A stretch of 64,000 bases of DNA. It comes from Gigaspora rosea (lineage: Eukaryota; Glomeromycota; Glomeromycetes; Diversisporales; Gigasporaceae). The notes beneath the pieces are model-generated. The model was not told the DNA's origin, did no database searches, and saw only the letters and a program-made list of their open reading frames with translations. Shown in pieces: positions 11,940-24,640 of this stretch (the stretch's first letter is position 1; every line of letters begins with the position of its first letter). The stretch lies in NCBI GenBank assembly GCA_003550325.1, contig QKWP01000591.1, forward strand, positions 46,425 through 110,424, in the 5' to 3' direction. The position numbers and the translations under genes are program-made.

Positions 11940-12388
11940 TATTATGTTTAATATCCCTTAATTTATATAGTATTACTATTGTAACTCTTTCCATCTCTCA
12001 TGAATTACTAATTAAGTTTAAAAAGTTTTACTTGATATGAGCATTTTTTAAGACTATATACGCAAATATTTATATGTACATTTTTTTGAACAAACCTTAT
12101 TGCAACTTGGTTTTTTTAACAAAAACTATACAATATTAAATATTTGAATACTTGAATAACTAAAAGCAGTTTTTTTATATACTTTTTAAACAATTGGTCA
12201 AATATTTTATAGTCATGGGCTTGTAAAAAAGAAAAAAAGAACTAATTCCATAATCGACATATAATTATATATGTGTAACATTATACCAAAATACCCTAGC
12301 TTTAATATTATATATTTATAATATCAGATATATTATAAATATTAGTTGTTATATTAACCAATTAGAAGAAATTAGGTGATCACACCAT
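11940..12388. other. AT-rich spacer, nothing recognised
   Basis: Low-complexity A/T-rich DNA with no supported gene, RNA or clear repeat boundary. Confidence 0.5.
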
Positions 12389-14478
12389 ACATGGATAGGG
12401 GTGGCTATTAAGTAAAAATATTACATAATAAATGGTACACCCCTTATATAAATTTAGTAAATTTCGCAAATTCAAAATATATATTTTTTTCATTTTACAA
12501 TCGAGATTCTGCTTTCCTTTATTTATTAAATCAATATTACTATATGCAAAAGAGAATAATATATGACAATTATAATAATTATAAAAGGCTAAACTCGGGC
12601 TTCATGATGGCCTTCCACTACCAATCAATCTTTACTCGTGGCCCAAAGTTAGCTGAACAAAGTTATTATAACTTCGACTCAGACTTCTAAAATAAAAATT
12701 GTTAATATCAATAACCTTGTTCCAACTACCGGTAACTAGCCCAAGTCAGTGTGTTAAACAAAAAGCAGTCATATAACCCAGACTGCTTGAAATAAAACTT
12801 CTAGAATCTTCGTCCAGTAGTTTCTCCATAAGCCTCACACATCCTTTCTTGTTATTTGTTTCCAAGCCACTCATAACGATTGTATTCAATACAGTAAGTG
12901 GCTTTCTTTTTTGGGAGCAGTAAACACTACAGATTTTTTGAAGGGGGTAAGCCGAGTTGCCCACTTTTTGAAAATTCTTCACAAACCAAACGCACCAAAA
13001 TTTCGCCTGTAACTTTAGTAATGATAGTGGTTCTTCCTGTATAGTCCAAAATCCATCAGAGGGCCACCAAAGACTTCTCCAATTGAAGTGAATAATAAAC
13101 TTCGAGCTTGTCAGCAGGTAGTCTATGAACTTTACCTTTAAATGACAAGTGCTAAATTTGTGGCGAGTAACAAACTCTAAAGCTATTAGCAGATACTCAG
13201 TTAACTATATCCCTAAATAACGGCTGCAGAGTTGTATATATTCACTGGTTTTTCTACTGTTTCTTTAGGACTTAAGTTCTGAAGTGTTAGTATATTTGTT
13301 GGTACAGATGATTAGCAGGTAGAGTTGCAGAAGATCTTTTTAATTTTCAAATTTTTTTTTTATGTTTAACGATCCTGCTTCTTTTATTATTTGAGAAAGG
13401 TAATACAATGCTACTACTAATTACAATTTAATTCTATCAAAAAGAAACTCTCCAAGTACTAAGTACCCAAAGCGATCCGCCATAACAACCTTTCATCTCA
13501 AGTTGGAGTCCGAACTTGCTCGAACTTTTGTATAATGTACACCCAACTATTACTGATACTGGCATTGTATGCTATATCAGGATCGTTTTTTTCTTCCTTT
13601 AAATTTTTCCTTCTTCATAAAGGGCATGAAAAAGGAGAAAGTAAAAAACAGACAAAATAGAAAATGAAAAGGGAAAAAGAAAAAACAAAAGAAAAGAAAA
13701 GAAACCGGCAAAAAGAAAAAACAAAAGAGAAAAAGAAAAACAATCTAGATAATAGTATAATTGAAGTCTATACTACACTCGTAAAAATTATACAGTATTA
13801 AACTACTGTATCTAAAGTAAAAAACTATAAGGAAAAGAGGTCGAGATATGCCAATCAAAATTTTTCTAAAAGAACCCTCCATAGACGTCTGTCAATCATT
13901 GCTATACACGTGAACATGTCGGCAGCTGTGTTGTGATTTCTCATGACCTCTCGTGACTTGAGTTTCCATTTTGGGATGGGTAAACAATATCGATCTTTTG
14001 GAAGGGGTACGCCGAAATTTCCACTTTTTGATAAAAATTTTGCGAAAAGCTGTATGAGAGGCTAGGAAACCAACGTAGAGAAAGTGTGAGAGTTTGCAAA
14101 GTATAGAATAGTATAGAAAACCAGGAGCTTGCTTTCGCTAATACTTCTACAAGTTCTTGACATGTACTTCTGGTATTTACCAACTACTTGTTCGATAGTT
14201 CTGTAGACTTTTACCGGAGAGCCAAAAACCCAAAGAGAGTTCTTTTTCAACTCTATTTCAGTTCTCCAAATAATCTGAAGACTCATCAAGCTTAAGACCA
14301 CTAGTCCTAGTTGCTATAAGAAAAGTTTTGTGTATTATTTCCTATTAACTAAACATTTGGTTGCAGGTCCGTTCGGTGATTGTTGGTTTAAGGGATTGTC
14401 AGAAAGAGTTGGCAAAAGATCTTTTTAAATTCAAAATATTTTGAAATATTTGAAAAATAAAAATTATTTTAATAGTTA
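12389..14478. other. Repeat-derived region with a duplicated, decayed coding-like block
   Basis: A block at about 12880-13090 recurs in diverged form at about 13960-14290. On the minus strand both give related peptides, 'KVGNSAYPLQKICSVY' and 'KVEISAYPFQKIDIVY', each near a run with 'SSKVYR'-like or 'WFSILF'-like residues. Neither copy has a continuous gene. 12389-12450 also matches, in reverse orientation, the MITE at 14480-14646. 13620-13740 is a purine-rich, simple AAAG-type stretch. I read this as an old duplicated transposon or gene relic of unknown family. Confidence 0.4.
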
Positions 14479-14479
14479 G

Positions 14480-14646
14480 GGGCATGCCATTTATTACATA
14501 ATATTTTTTACTTAGTAGCTACCTCTACCCATGTATAGTATAATCATTTTATCTAATTTTGATTGATTATTTAATATATAGACGTAATTACTATCTCTGA
14601 CCATGTATCTATGGTAAAAATTATATAATAAATAGCATGCCCCTTA
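14480..14646. repeat. Small MITE with GGGGCATGCC ends
   Basis: Inverted repeat with ends 'ggggcatgccatttatta' and its near complement ('aataaatagcatgcccc'). The inner arms carry 'ctacctctacccatgta' and a related sequence. A relic of the same family lies at about 12389-12450 in the opposite sense. Confidence 0.65.
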
Positions 14647-14679
14647 TTGCTTTAAATTATTACTATTTTATAATATTTA

Positions 14680-14898
14680 AGGCCACGCAAACTAATAAAA
14701 TTGGTTTTCATAACCCGGCCGGGTCACTTTTTTTGAAAAGTTAAAAATTTTTGTTATAATAAAATTTTTTTTGAAAAAAAAATTTATAAAAATTTTTATA
14801 TTAAAAAAATTTTTAAATATAACATTTTTTGCTGGCCGGCCGAGTACTATTTGCTTGTCCCATGTTATGAGAACCAACTAATTTAATTTGTGTGGCCT
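14680..14898. repeat. 219-bp foldback MITE (AGGCCAC ends)
   Basis: Ends 'aggccacgcaaactaat' and 'tttgtgtggcct'. The next inner part, 'ttggttttcataac', pairs with 'gttatgagaaccaa', and a GC-rich inner pair 'ccggccgggt' / 'ggccggccgag' follows. The centre is a long A/T run. The hairpin layout is clear. No target duplication is assigned. Confidence 0.75.
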
Positions 14899-15337
14899 AA
14901 TTTATAATGTTTTTTATGAGTTATTTCAAAATATTGCGAAATAATCTTAATATTATATAATTTTTAAAGCTATTCTGGAATCTTTTGAATTTGTTAATAT
15001 AAATAAACTATTTGATTTATTTTATAAAGTTTGTTATTTTTGTTATTATATATGTTAATTTATTTTGCAATTTTTCAAAATATTTTCAAATCATTTCAAA
15101 TTCTTTTGCAAAATATTTCAAAATTTATTTTGTAATATTTTGAAATAAATTCTATAATATATTATTATAAATTCTAAAATTTTCTGTATTGATTATAATT
15201 ATTTTGAAGTATTTCGGGCTATAGTAACTTTTATAAGATTTCATTTATACATTTCGCTAATGAATATTTGGGGTTCTTATATAATTCTAGCTAAAATTAA
15301 AAAGATATTATATAATTATTTTTTGAAAATTAATTGT

Positions 15338-15704
15338 TTAATTGATGATCCGGATAAGATCTGCAGAATTACTATATTGGGACAATAGTAAATTTTGGGA
15401 ATAAGTACAATATAAACTTTTATTATATACTGAAATCTTATAACTACCACTATGGTAAGTGATTTTTTTATTAAGCTAATAGTCAAGTTAATTAATTGAA
15501 AGTTGTAGAGCTCACTGAGACACATCTAATGGTAGTTAAATCATTCAAATTGGTCTAGTGTATGCTAAGATATCACTAAAAAATGATCATAAATTCCATG
15601 TAAACAAGGTGGTTGTAAGATTTCAGCATATAATAAAAAACATAGTAATTTCTCCCAAATTCTAATATAAAAATTCTGCAGATCTTATCTGGATCAGCAA
15701 TTAA
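15338..15704. repeat. 367-bp foldback MITE
   Basis: Ends 'ttaattgatgatccggataa' and 'ttatctggatcagcaattaa'. The inner arms ('gatctgcagaatt') also pair. The middle has 'gagctcactgagacacatct', which resembles the inner part of the foldback at 8158-8654, so the two may be distantly related. Non-coding. Confidence 0.75.
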
Positions 15705-16365
15705 CTATTTTAAACTATAATCACATGATTTGTACAATCAAAGACCAATTATTTTATAAGGACCCCGAAATATACATAAATAGGTCAGATATAAGTTTGC
15801 TTATTTTTGAGATTTTGATGCAGATCTTTTCTATTTATAGTAATTTTTTGCTTATTTTTGAAGTTTTTACTATAGATCTTTCCTTTTTTAGTAACCCTAT
15901 AGTTAATTTGACCAATCTATGTTTATTTCAGTGTCCTATTTTATATTATAATTAAATTCATATAGAAGAAAATTTAAAAAAATTTTACCAAATTTTGATT
16001 TTGAACAAAAATTTTAATTTTTTTCAAAAAAATAGTTTAAAAAATTTATGCTTCTGCACAAATGTAGAAATCATACTAGGAGCACAAATTACTAGTGTAT
16101 ACTAAGTACATGGGTGGCCAAAATTGGCAAGCCAGATTTAAGTTAGATTACTAATTGGTTAGAATTTGTACTTAATGTATATCATTAGTAAAAAAAAAAT
16201 GCCAACATAGTAGATGAAATCTTTAAACAGGCTATTTAAATTAGATACCAAAATTATATATAGAAAAATCAATAGAAAAGAATCAAATTATTTTAATAAT
16301 TTTTTTTTTAATTTTTTAAATTAAAATATTTTGACAACTACTTAACTAATTTTAATAAAAATATT
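15705..16365. other. AT-rich spacer, no gene seen
   Basis: An open frame at about 15725-15955 has only low-complexity hydrophobic composition and no homologous look. I see no supported feature here. Confidence 0.4.
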
Positions 16366-16374
16366 TTTATTTAA

Positions 16375-16621
16375 GAAAAAATGTGCTTGTCACTGGCGGT
16401 GACAGTAACCAGATTAGGGTTAGGGTTAGATTTAGAGTTAGAAGAAGGTTTATTATATAATAAAACACCTTAAAAAGCATTTTTAGCTAGAAAAAAATAT
16501 TGGTTTCATAGGCACAATTTGAAGTTATTGCAATTTGTAATTTTTTGAATTTTTTTGTCATGCCTAATCTAGCAATTTGATTGGCTCGGAACTGTAACCA
16601 CGGCTACAAATAGATTCGCCC
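16375..16621 (+). mobile_element. 247-bp MULE-type MITE, copy 1
   Basis: Starts 'gaaaaaatgtgcttgtc' and ends 'gctacaaatagattcgccc'. It is flanked by the perfect 9-bp duplication 'tttatttaa' (16366-16374 and 16622-16630). It contains 'gggttagggttag'. The reverse complement of the same sequence is found at 24898-25145 with a different 9-bp duplication, which confirms the boundaries. A 9-bp duplication suits Mutator-like transposition. Confidence 0.9.
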
Positions 16622-16641
16622 TTTATTTAATTTTATTAAAT

Positions 16642-16871
16642 GGACGAATCTATTTGTAACAGCCTGTTACACGCTTATTTGTAACAGCTTTATTTATAAC
16701 TCAAAATTTTACTATGATAACCCCTATTGCACTTCTAACAAAAAATGATCCTCTCGCAATTCTGTATTAATCTTGACCCTAACCCTAACTTCAACTCTAC
16801 TTTAACATTAATATGGCCTTATTGGCTGTTACAAATAAGCGTGTAACATGCTGTTACAAATAGACTTTTTC
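16642..16871. mobile_element. 230-bp MULE-type MITE, related to its neighbour
   Basis: Flanked by the 9-bp duplication 'ttattaaat' (16633-16641 and 16872-16880). Ends: 'ggacgaatctatttgtaac' and 'ttacaaatagactttttc'. These terminal sequences match those of the adjacent 16375-16621 element (one end 'CGAATCTATTTGTA', the other a T/C run), but the arms are longer ('acacgcttatttgtaacagc'). It inserted 20 bp from its relative. The interior carries 'ccctaaccctaac'. Confidence 0.85.
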
Positions 16872-16880
16872 TTATTAAAT

Positions 16881-17290
16881 TATCTAAATTTATTAATAAA
16901 ATAAAAAAATTTAATAAAATAGTTAACAAAGTATTTAGCTTATAGTTAAGAAAACTTTTACTTAAAAAAATCTATTTTTTTCTATTAACAAATCTATTTT
17001 TTTCTATTAACTTCCTTCTATATGTAGCTAGTTGTACTCTTATCTATCATATGTGATACTACTGAGAAGTAACTGAATAAAACCCTAGTTCTAAAAATGA
17101 GCACTTTGAAATAAATATATATATGTATACATAAATTAGCTTTTTTATTTTTATTTATTTTTTTATTTTTTTTGTTAATTTTAACATAAAGATTCGATTT
17201 AATTACTAACTCACACTTCATTAACACTGAATTTTGTACTCTATACACTGGTCAAATTTAACAATATGGTGAGTACGCAGCAAAACCATC
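16881..17290. other. Spacer upstream of the fucose synthase gene
   Basis: AT-rich, with no gene supported. It precedes the 63-bp palindrome and the start of the GDP-L-fucose synthase gene. Confidence 0.4.
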
Positions 17291-17353
17291 GGTAATTTTT
17301 CAACCGGGCAAATGAACACTTGCCAATCATTTGCCCGGTTGAGCCAAATTACC
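17291..17353. promoter_or_regulatory. 63-bp GC-richer palindrome upstream of GDP-fucose synthase
   Basis: 'ggtaatttttcaaccgggca' on the left pairs with 'gcccggttgagccaaattacc' in overlapping form on the right, around 'aacacttgcca'. It lies about 120 bp before the start codon of the fucose synthase gene. It could be a miniature transposon remnant or a promoter element; the sequence alone does not decide. Confidence 0.45.
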
Positions 17354-17424
17354 GTTATTCAAAAATTTGTAGATTTTCAGTACTACCAATTACAATTATA
17401 TCATGTGAATTAACGTTAACGTAA

Positions 17425-18983
<1,559 letters not shown>

Positions 18984-19123
18984 TTTGTTTTATTTATTTA
19001 TTTAATAGATGTTTTTTTTTTAATAACGACCCTTGGAGATTTGATCAGCTTTGGTAATAATGTATTACAAATAACTTTACATTCATTGAATAACTTATTA
19101 TTTCTAAGTTTGTAAAGAAATTT

Positions 19124-20306
19124 CTATTCTTTATATCCATAATAAATTTCCACGCCATCTTTCAAGAAACCCTCTTCCCAATTCAACTCGTCATGCGAGA
19201 TTTTATCAAGCTTCCAACCTAAATCCTTTAAGCCGTTAAAAAAGAGGTTGTCACATCTCACAGTACGTGATTGATGGGATATTAAGAGTTTGGTATAAGA
19301 CGGTGTTGATAAAACTAGTAAATTAAATGATTAAATTGAAAATGCGTTCGGTTAGATGTAGATTCTTTTAATAAATGACGTATTCTTTTTATTTTACCAT
19401 CAATAGTTTCAATTAACGGTTTAATCAAGTGATCAACCCATACTATTTCTGATCCTAAGATATAATCCCAACGACCATTTTTCAAAGTTTCTAGGTTCTC
19501 TTTTCTAATTAGAAATGGAGAATACATGATTTGTAAAATAATAAATAATATAATAATAATAGTAATAAATTGATAAAATTTTATTTTAATTAACTACCTA
19601 TTCACCCAGTCCAAAGATTCAACGTTTACAGGTTTTTTCAATAAACTATTTAATTTAGTAATTTTTTTTATTTGGGGAATCACGCTTGGTGCATCTGTTA
19701 TTGTGACTTGTTTTGCACCTAGGATTGAAGTAGTTATTGATGGAATTGAAGTACCAGATCCCTTTAAAAAATTTAGAATTATAAAGAGTGATAATTTTTT
19801 ATTATATAATAAGAAATATTGTTAAAAATTAAACACTTACAAGTTCAATAAAATTTTTTTCTTTAAAATTGATTTTATTTTCATAATATTGTTTCTCAAG
19901 AAATTTTGCAAGAATCAAACTCTGAGATTTTATTTTGTTTTATTTTTAATTTTATTTTTTAGTATCAAATATTTCAAATTAAAGAAATGCGGTAAACATT
20001 GAAGTACATTACAGCATCCCAAACGCTTGTGGAGGTAAGGATAGTGTGCTCCAACGGTTCATCATTATTTAACGATTTGTCGAGACTACATTCTTCATCC
20101 TCAGTAGTATCAAAATCAGACGAATTATATAAATATATTGGTTGATTATTTATAACGAATCTTTGCGATAAATGGAAAGAATTTGATGGAAATTCAAAAT
20201 TGAATGAAAATTTTGGTCCTTCAATAAGCAGTGGCGGTTGTAACATGACAAGTCTGATTCTACGAATAGTGTGTCCGTGAAAATACAGATATAAATATTT
20301 CCACAA
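19124..20306 (-). CDS. METTL21/METTL23-type lysine methyltransferase
   Basis: Exons read downward: about 20306-20013, 19921-19841, 19761-19598, 19504-19398, 19314-19124. The four downstream junctions are GT-AG and in frame. SAM-dependent methyltransferases of the Methyltransf_16 group modify lysines on chaperones and translation factors. Seen here: 'TSTSVWDASLILAKFLEK' across the first intron, SAM motif I 'ELGSGTSIPSI' across the second, the acidic strand 'QVTITDAPSVIPQ', the post-II motif 'WDYILGSEIVWVDHLIKPL' and the C-terminal 'HQSRTVRCDNLFF'. The 5' end is unsure. An in-frame ATG lies at 20246, but conserved-looking sequence reaches 20306 after an AG at the 5' side, and an ATG at 20386 ('MSQISPYEFKEKF') could start an earlier exon. 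The exact substrate cannot be told. Confidence 0.8.
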
Positions 20307-20398
20307 ATGAATATACTAAATTAGAACTGGCGGTAATACCACCGTCAAAATTTTTCTTTGAATTCATATGGGCTAATTTGACTCATTTGGGTGATATT

Positions 20399-20740
20399 TT
20401 CGAATCGGTAATTATAAAATGCACCGACATAGGTAAATTAGATTTGCAAATTCGTGTAACAAACCCAAAAAAATAAACTTTTATAAAACAAAAAATAAAT
20501 TTTTATTACCTTAGGGTTAGGGTGAGAGGGCAGGAGGCATAGTTTATACCAAAATTTAGCAAGGAATTTTTTTTATTAGAGCCCCAAAGGCGGTTTCATA
20601 AGCAAAATTTTAAGTTATGAATGTTTTTTTAAAAAATAAACAAAAAAAACAAAATCTTAAATTTTGATTGGCTATTCTAATAGTTTTGTGTAACATGGTG
20701 TTCAACACCATAGGTGCATTTTAGTAAACCCGTTTTCGAA
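20399..20740. repeat. MITE with TTCGAA ends
   Basis: Left end 'ttcgaatcggtaattataaa' followed by 'atgcaccgacatagg'. The right end carries 'cataggtgcattttagtaaa' and 'cgttttcgaa', so the ends are imperfect inverted repeats. The interior has 'ttagggttagggtgag' and a 'gcggtttcataagcaaaatt' segment resembling the interior of the 247-bp MULE-type MITE ('ggtttcataggcacaatttg'). Confidence 0.6.
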
Positions 20741-20755
20741 TAACATATTATAATT

Positions 20756-21523
20756 TCCAATCAAATAGCATAGCGGAAGTTTGTTTTGATTGGCTATTAT
20801 TACTGTAGGATAAATATGATTGGTGACGATCTTTTTTTTATATAGTCAATTGTAATTTTTAAAGTACTTTTAATAGTAAAAATCTTCATGTCATATGAAA
20901 CTTTTTTTTTGTAATACAAAACGTAACAACCAACTTTAGTCGTTGGTAGTTTACTTTCAAAATTATTGTTTTTTAACCTGAGATGCGATAAGATGCAGTA
21001 GTTCCAAAAACTAGATGAGAGGTGAATATTTTGAAAGGTCGGAAGGTCGGAAGGTGGTTCGGCGGTCTAAACAATTGGTAAGTTGAAATTGAAAGACTCT
21101 GCTTTAACTAGTTTGTTTGTGTTTTTTTACGAAAAGTATAATTTTGAACTATTATTCTAAACTGTATTTTAATATAATTTATTTAGACAAGTATAGTTTG
21201 TGAATATAACGTTTATAACACAATAAATAATAGTAATAGTAGTGTTAGGAATGGTCGCGTATGCGTTATTTAGTAGACATTTATATGTATTTATTGTGAA
21301 AAAATAACAAACCCCTTGTAAAATCCAAATTAAAGTTGCTAATACAAAACTAAATTAGTATATTGTAAATTTATAATATGTCTTTAGAGTGTATTGACTA
21401 ATTTTTTAAAAGTTCGAGAGTTATAAAATTTTTGTCTGATACTCTATCCGGGTATGATCGATATTTTTTCTGGGGTATTTTAACAACCAATCGAAATGAA
21501 CTTCTGCTATGCTCAATCAAATT
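20756..21523. repeat. Probable non-autonomous element with about 40-bp inverted ends
   Basis: 'caatcaaatagcatagcgga' near 20758 and its imperfect complement 'tctgctatgctcaatcaaat' near 21503-21522 face each other across about 770 bp of AT-rich DNA without a gene. No target duplication is assigned. Confidence 0.45.
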
Positions 21524-21580
21524 AATTTGTTATTACCGTTATATGACAATTTAAAATTTGTATTACCAAACATAGGGAAT

Positions 21581-21857
21581 GACTAAAGCCATGTACCCAC
21601 GTGATTTTTTGAAATTTTAGTTAAAATTCATATCAGAGTCTGTTTAGCATTAGGGTTGGGGTTAGAGTTAGGACCAAATAGATAAAATTACCTTTCTGAC
21701 ATTTTTTATTAATGGTCCAAAATAGGTTTAGAATGTTTTTATGTTCTTGCGTTTTTTTTGTTTTTTGACTTCTTTGAGCTGATTTGTGTAAACAAAATTT
21801 CACGACTCCGTTTGGTTGATTTACACAAAAATGTCATATAGGTACATGGCTTTAGAC
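21581..21857. repeat. 277-bp MITE (CTAAAGCCATGTACC ends)
   Basis: Ends 'gactaaagccatgtaccca' and 'taggtacatggctttagac'. The inner part contains 'attagggttggggttagagt' and a pair of A/T-rich segments. Non-coding. No clear target duplication. Confidence 0.7.
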
Positions 21858-22039
21858 GACCCCCAAATATAGTAACATAAGAATAGATAATCAGAAAAAA
21901 AAATCTAATTGGCTAATTTAAACGTTCTTTTTTAACAAGCTATATTCTTTCATCCAAGTTTGGAGCAAAACATCGTCGAAAGATTGTCCCAAAATAGGTA
22001 TGCTAGTATACTAGAAAGTTCCTTTAACAGACACACGAT

Positions 22040-22582
22040 ATGTCATGTTAGAGTGTGAAGTAGTATAACAAATACAAACATAGTGAAGATTATATAATAA
22101 TTTTTACTAATCAAGATTTTTCTGATGATCTGCATGATCTGCAACCTATTTCTGACTGCTAATAATAACTCGTTACGATCATTATCATTATCAATATAAA
22201 ATTTAAACTGAAATAACTTTTGAACTATTAAAGATATATGAGTAAAAATACTGTTATTAGATTCCACTTAATGTTCTCTTTAAGGTAATAGAGCTCTTTT
22301 TTTATTGTCATAAAATTAATCATGGTTTAGTAATCAGTTTTCGCTTTAAATTATATGAAAAATAAAAAAAGGGCTCTATTGCTTTAAAGAGAATGTTAAA
22401 AAAAATCTAATAAATATAATTTCACATATATCTCATGAATAGTTCAGGAGTTATTTCAATTTAAAATTTTATATGTTTTTGTTATTAAACAGAATGATCG
22501 ACAAAAAATCTTTATTAGTAAAGTTTAATATATGATCTTCACTATGTTTGTAGATCATATGACATTTCACACCCTAATGTCA
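22040..22582. mobile_element. 543-bp foldback element
   Basis: Arms of about 230 bp: 'gtcatgttagagtgtgaa' at the left end pairs with 'ttcacaccctaatgtca' at the right. 'gttctctttaaggtaatagag' pairs with 'ctctattgctttaaagagaa' near the centre. Less perfect than the 8158-8654 element, so older. Non-coding. Confidence 0.75.
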
Positions 22583-22735
22583 CGTGTAATTTTTTTTTTT
22601 TTTTTAAATGTTAAGGTGAGACCTTGCTTTTATCTTTATTATGTGTAATTCTTTTATATATAAAACTAGGCTAATGCGTAGCATTGTAGGACTAAAGCCA
22701 AAATATTTATACTGCATATATACCTGCATAGCATT

Positions 22736-22887
22736 AGGGAGCCTACTTTTATCACCTGATTTTCTAGGGGAGGGGGTCAAAAATTTTGGAAATTATATAT
22801 AACACATGATAATTTTCATATCTAGGGGGGGGGGGGGGGGTAAGGGCTACTAATAAACTAAAATCAGGTGATAAAAGTAGGCGCCCT
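22736..22887. repeat. 152-bp MITE with a G16 run
   Basis: Ends 'gcctacttttatcacctga' and 'tcaggtgataaaagtaggc'. The centre holds a 16-base G run near 22825-22840. G runs of this kind are hard to sequence and could form four-stranded structures, but no function is implied. Confidence 0.7.
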
Positions 22888-23193
22888 TATATAACCCATT
22901 ATATGACATATTGGCGTGTTTGGTTTTTAGGATCACAAAATTATACTATAGTACCCCAAAATTTATTAAATCATGCACTGATCACGCCCTATTTTAATAT
23001 CATGTGAGTATGAAAATCATTTAAATAACACTTCAAAAATATTTATTTACTATAAAAAATATAAGTAAACACATAGGAACCCATTGTTCAGAGCCTCAAC
23101 CCATCATCTTTTTGACCAATAGGTATAAAGTATAGTAGAATTTACTGTTATATAAGTTTTATTTTATATATTAACTATTTAAAATAGCTAGTT

Positions 23194-23328
23194 ATGTCTA
23201 ATTCAATTAGTACTTCAAGATTTACTTGTTCTCTTTGTACACGTTCACGATCTTACAAGACTCAACGTGGTCTTAAACGTCATGAAACAATAAAACATAA
23301 GGACCATAAGGGACGTGTCAGATATTAG
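23194..23328 (+). pseudogene. C2H2 zinc-finger fragment, probably transposase N-terminus
   Basis: A 44-residue frame from ATG 23194 to TAG 23326. It holds 'FTCSLCTRSRSYKTQRGLKR' followed by a His and a second His five residues later, a C-x2-C-x14-H-x4-H finger. Such single fingers begin the KDZ/Plavaka-type transposases of fungi (family knowledge; the link is an inference). Downstream, 23530-23660 reads 'HLKNYHRTIGNQVFSSENA' with stops nearby, suggesting more decayed coding sequence of the same element. Confidence 0.45.
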
Positions 23329-24640
23329 CTGAGATCAGTTTACTATAGAGCCCACCCTCCTCCCCCCTCCTGAGAAATTTAGTTATTCTGATTGATTATA
23401 TGTGTATATTTAGACCTGGGATTTTGTCTACCTCCTCTCTACCCTACGATATTAGCTAATATTTGACACTTTCCTAATATACTATCTTTGCATATATATT
23501 GCCACTACCTAACTATGAGCTTGATCATATTAAAAAAGCTATGATATGAGAAATTTAGAAGCATCTAAAAAACTATCATCGCACTATTGGAAACCAAGTA
23601 TTTAGCAGTGAGAATGCCTTTGTAGGAATATTTGGTAAATATCTTATATGATATTCTCTATGTAGTAATTTTTATCAATGTTGTTTTAGTGGAGACAATT
23701 CATATACAAATATATATCTTTATTATAATACTATGATTATTCAAGTTAGATCTTTTCTATTTAGTACTTCTATATACACTATGTACAAATATGAGTTTGC
23801 TTTTAATAAAAAGTTTATACAGTAGTTATATTTTATATAGCTGATAGTAAAATATACTACGTACTTTAGTATACTTGTAATAATTCGTCGACTATAAAAA
23901 TTGATCTACATTTGGACCCCAAAATTTTGGGGTTACTCAAATATGATGAACTAAACACATCGATATGATGTTCATCATATTACACAAACGCATTAATATG
24001 CATATGTTGGTAACATTAAAGCACAAATATAGACATGCGTGTGGACAGACAAAAAATTTCCAAATTCCATTTCTGATAAGATTTACATCATATATATGCA
24101 AGTATATCAAAAACGTAAAATTTGTCAAGATTTTTACAATTGAAGCACATCAGGAAGGTAATTTTTGTATCACTTTGCATAGACACTAAATGACCGTCGC
24201 TACGCTCCGGCCAATTATATAAAAAAACATATAAAATTACTATAAACTTGTTAGCCAAGATTAGTTTCAACCTACCTGTTAGTTTGAAATTAAGTGTTTA
24301 GAAAAAAGGAGCGAAGCGAAAGTGATAGCCATAGTAAAGTAACTATAGAGTAAGCAAAGCGAACTCTGGTAAGCATTAGTGAAGCAACTCAAATTATACC
24401 AAATATAATAAAGTGGTATATGGGTGTGTTTGGTTGCGTATAGCTGATAAAATGGTTAAAACCATAATTAATAGTGTTTGTTCGTTATCAAATAGTAAAA
24501 GTTAGTAAATATCGTTACGAGAATCGTAGTTATAACCCTTACATTATAAATTTATATTGTGTAATGTTTATGGTTATTATAACCATCTGGTTAAGGTTAA
24601 CCAGTAGCGCAGGTTAAAAATGACCTTATAATAATTAAGA
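23329..24640. other. Decayed repeat-rich spacer
   Basis: Contains the eroded coding remnant at 23530-23660 and short repeated phrases such as 'ggagcgaagcgaaagtga' (24308) and 'ctacgctccgg' (24200). Similar 'ggagcgtagcgg' phrases recur at about 55077. Several 60-75 codon frames around 23940-24270 overlap on both strands and have no recognisable product. No gene is supported. Confidence 0.4.

Noticed and set aside
13941..14301. Two overlapping 80-codon minus-strand frames as a real gene
   Set aside because: They overlap in different frames, have no continuous splice model, and belong to a duplicated decayed block.
16410..16440. Chromosome end signalled by TTAGGG repeats
   Set aside because: Only two to three units, inside a MITE with defined ends, with genes on both sides.
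22825..22840. G16 run as a regulatory four-stranded structure
   Set aside because: A single run inside a MITE with no nearby gene; function cannot be supported.
23937..24270. Three overlapping 60-75 codon frames as genes
   Set aside because: They lie on both strands over the same bases, with no family-like motif or splice support.
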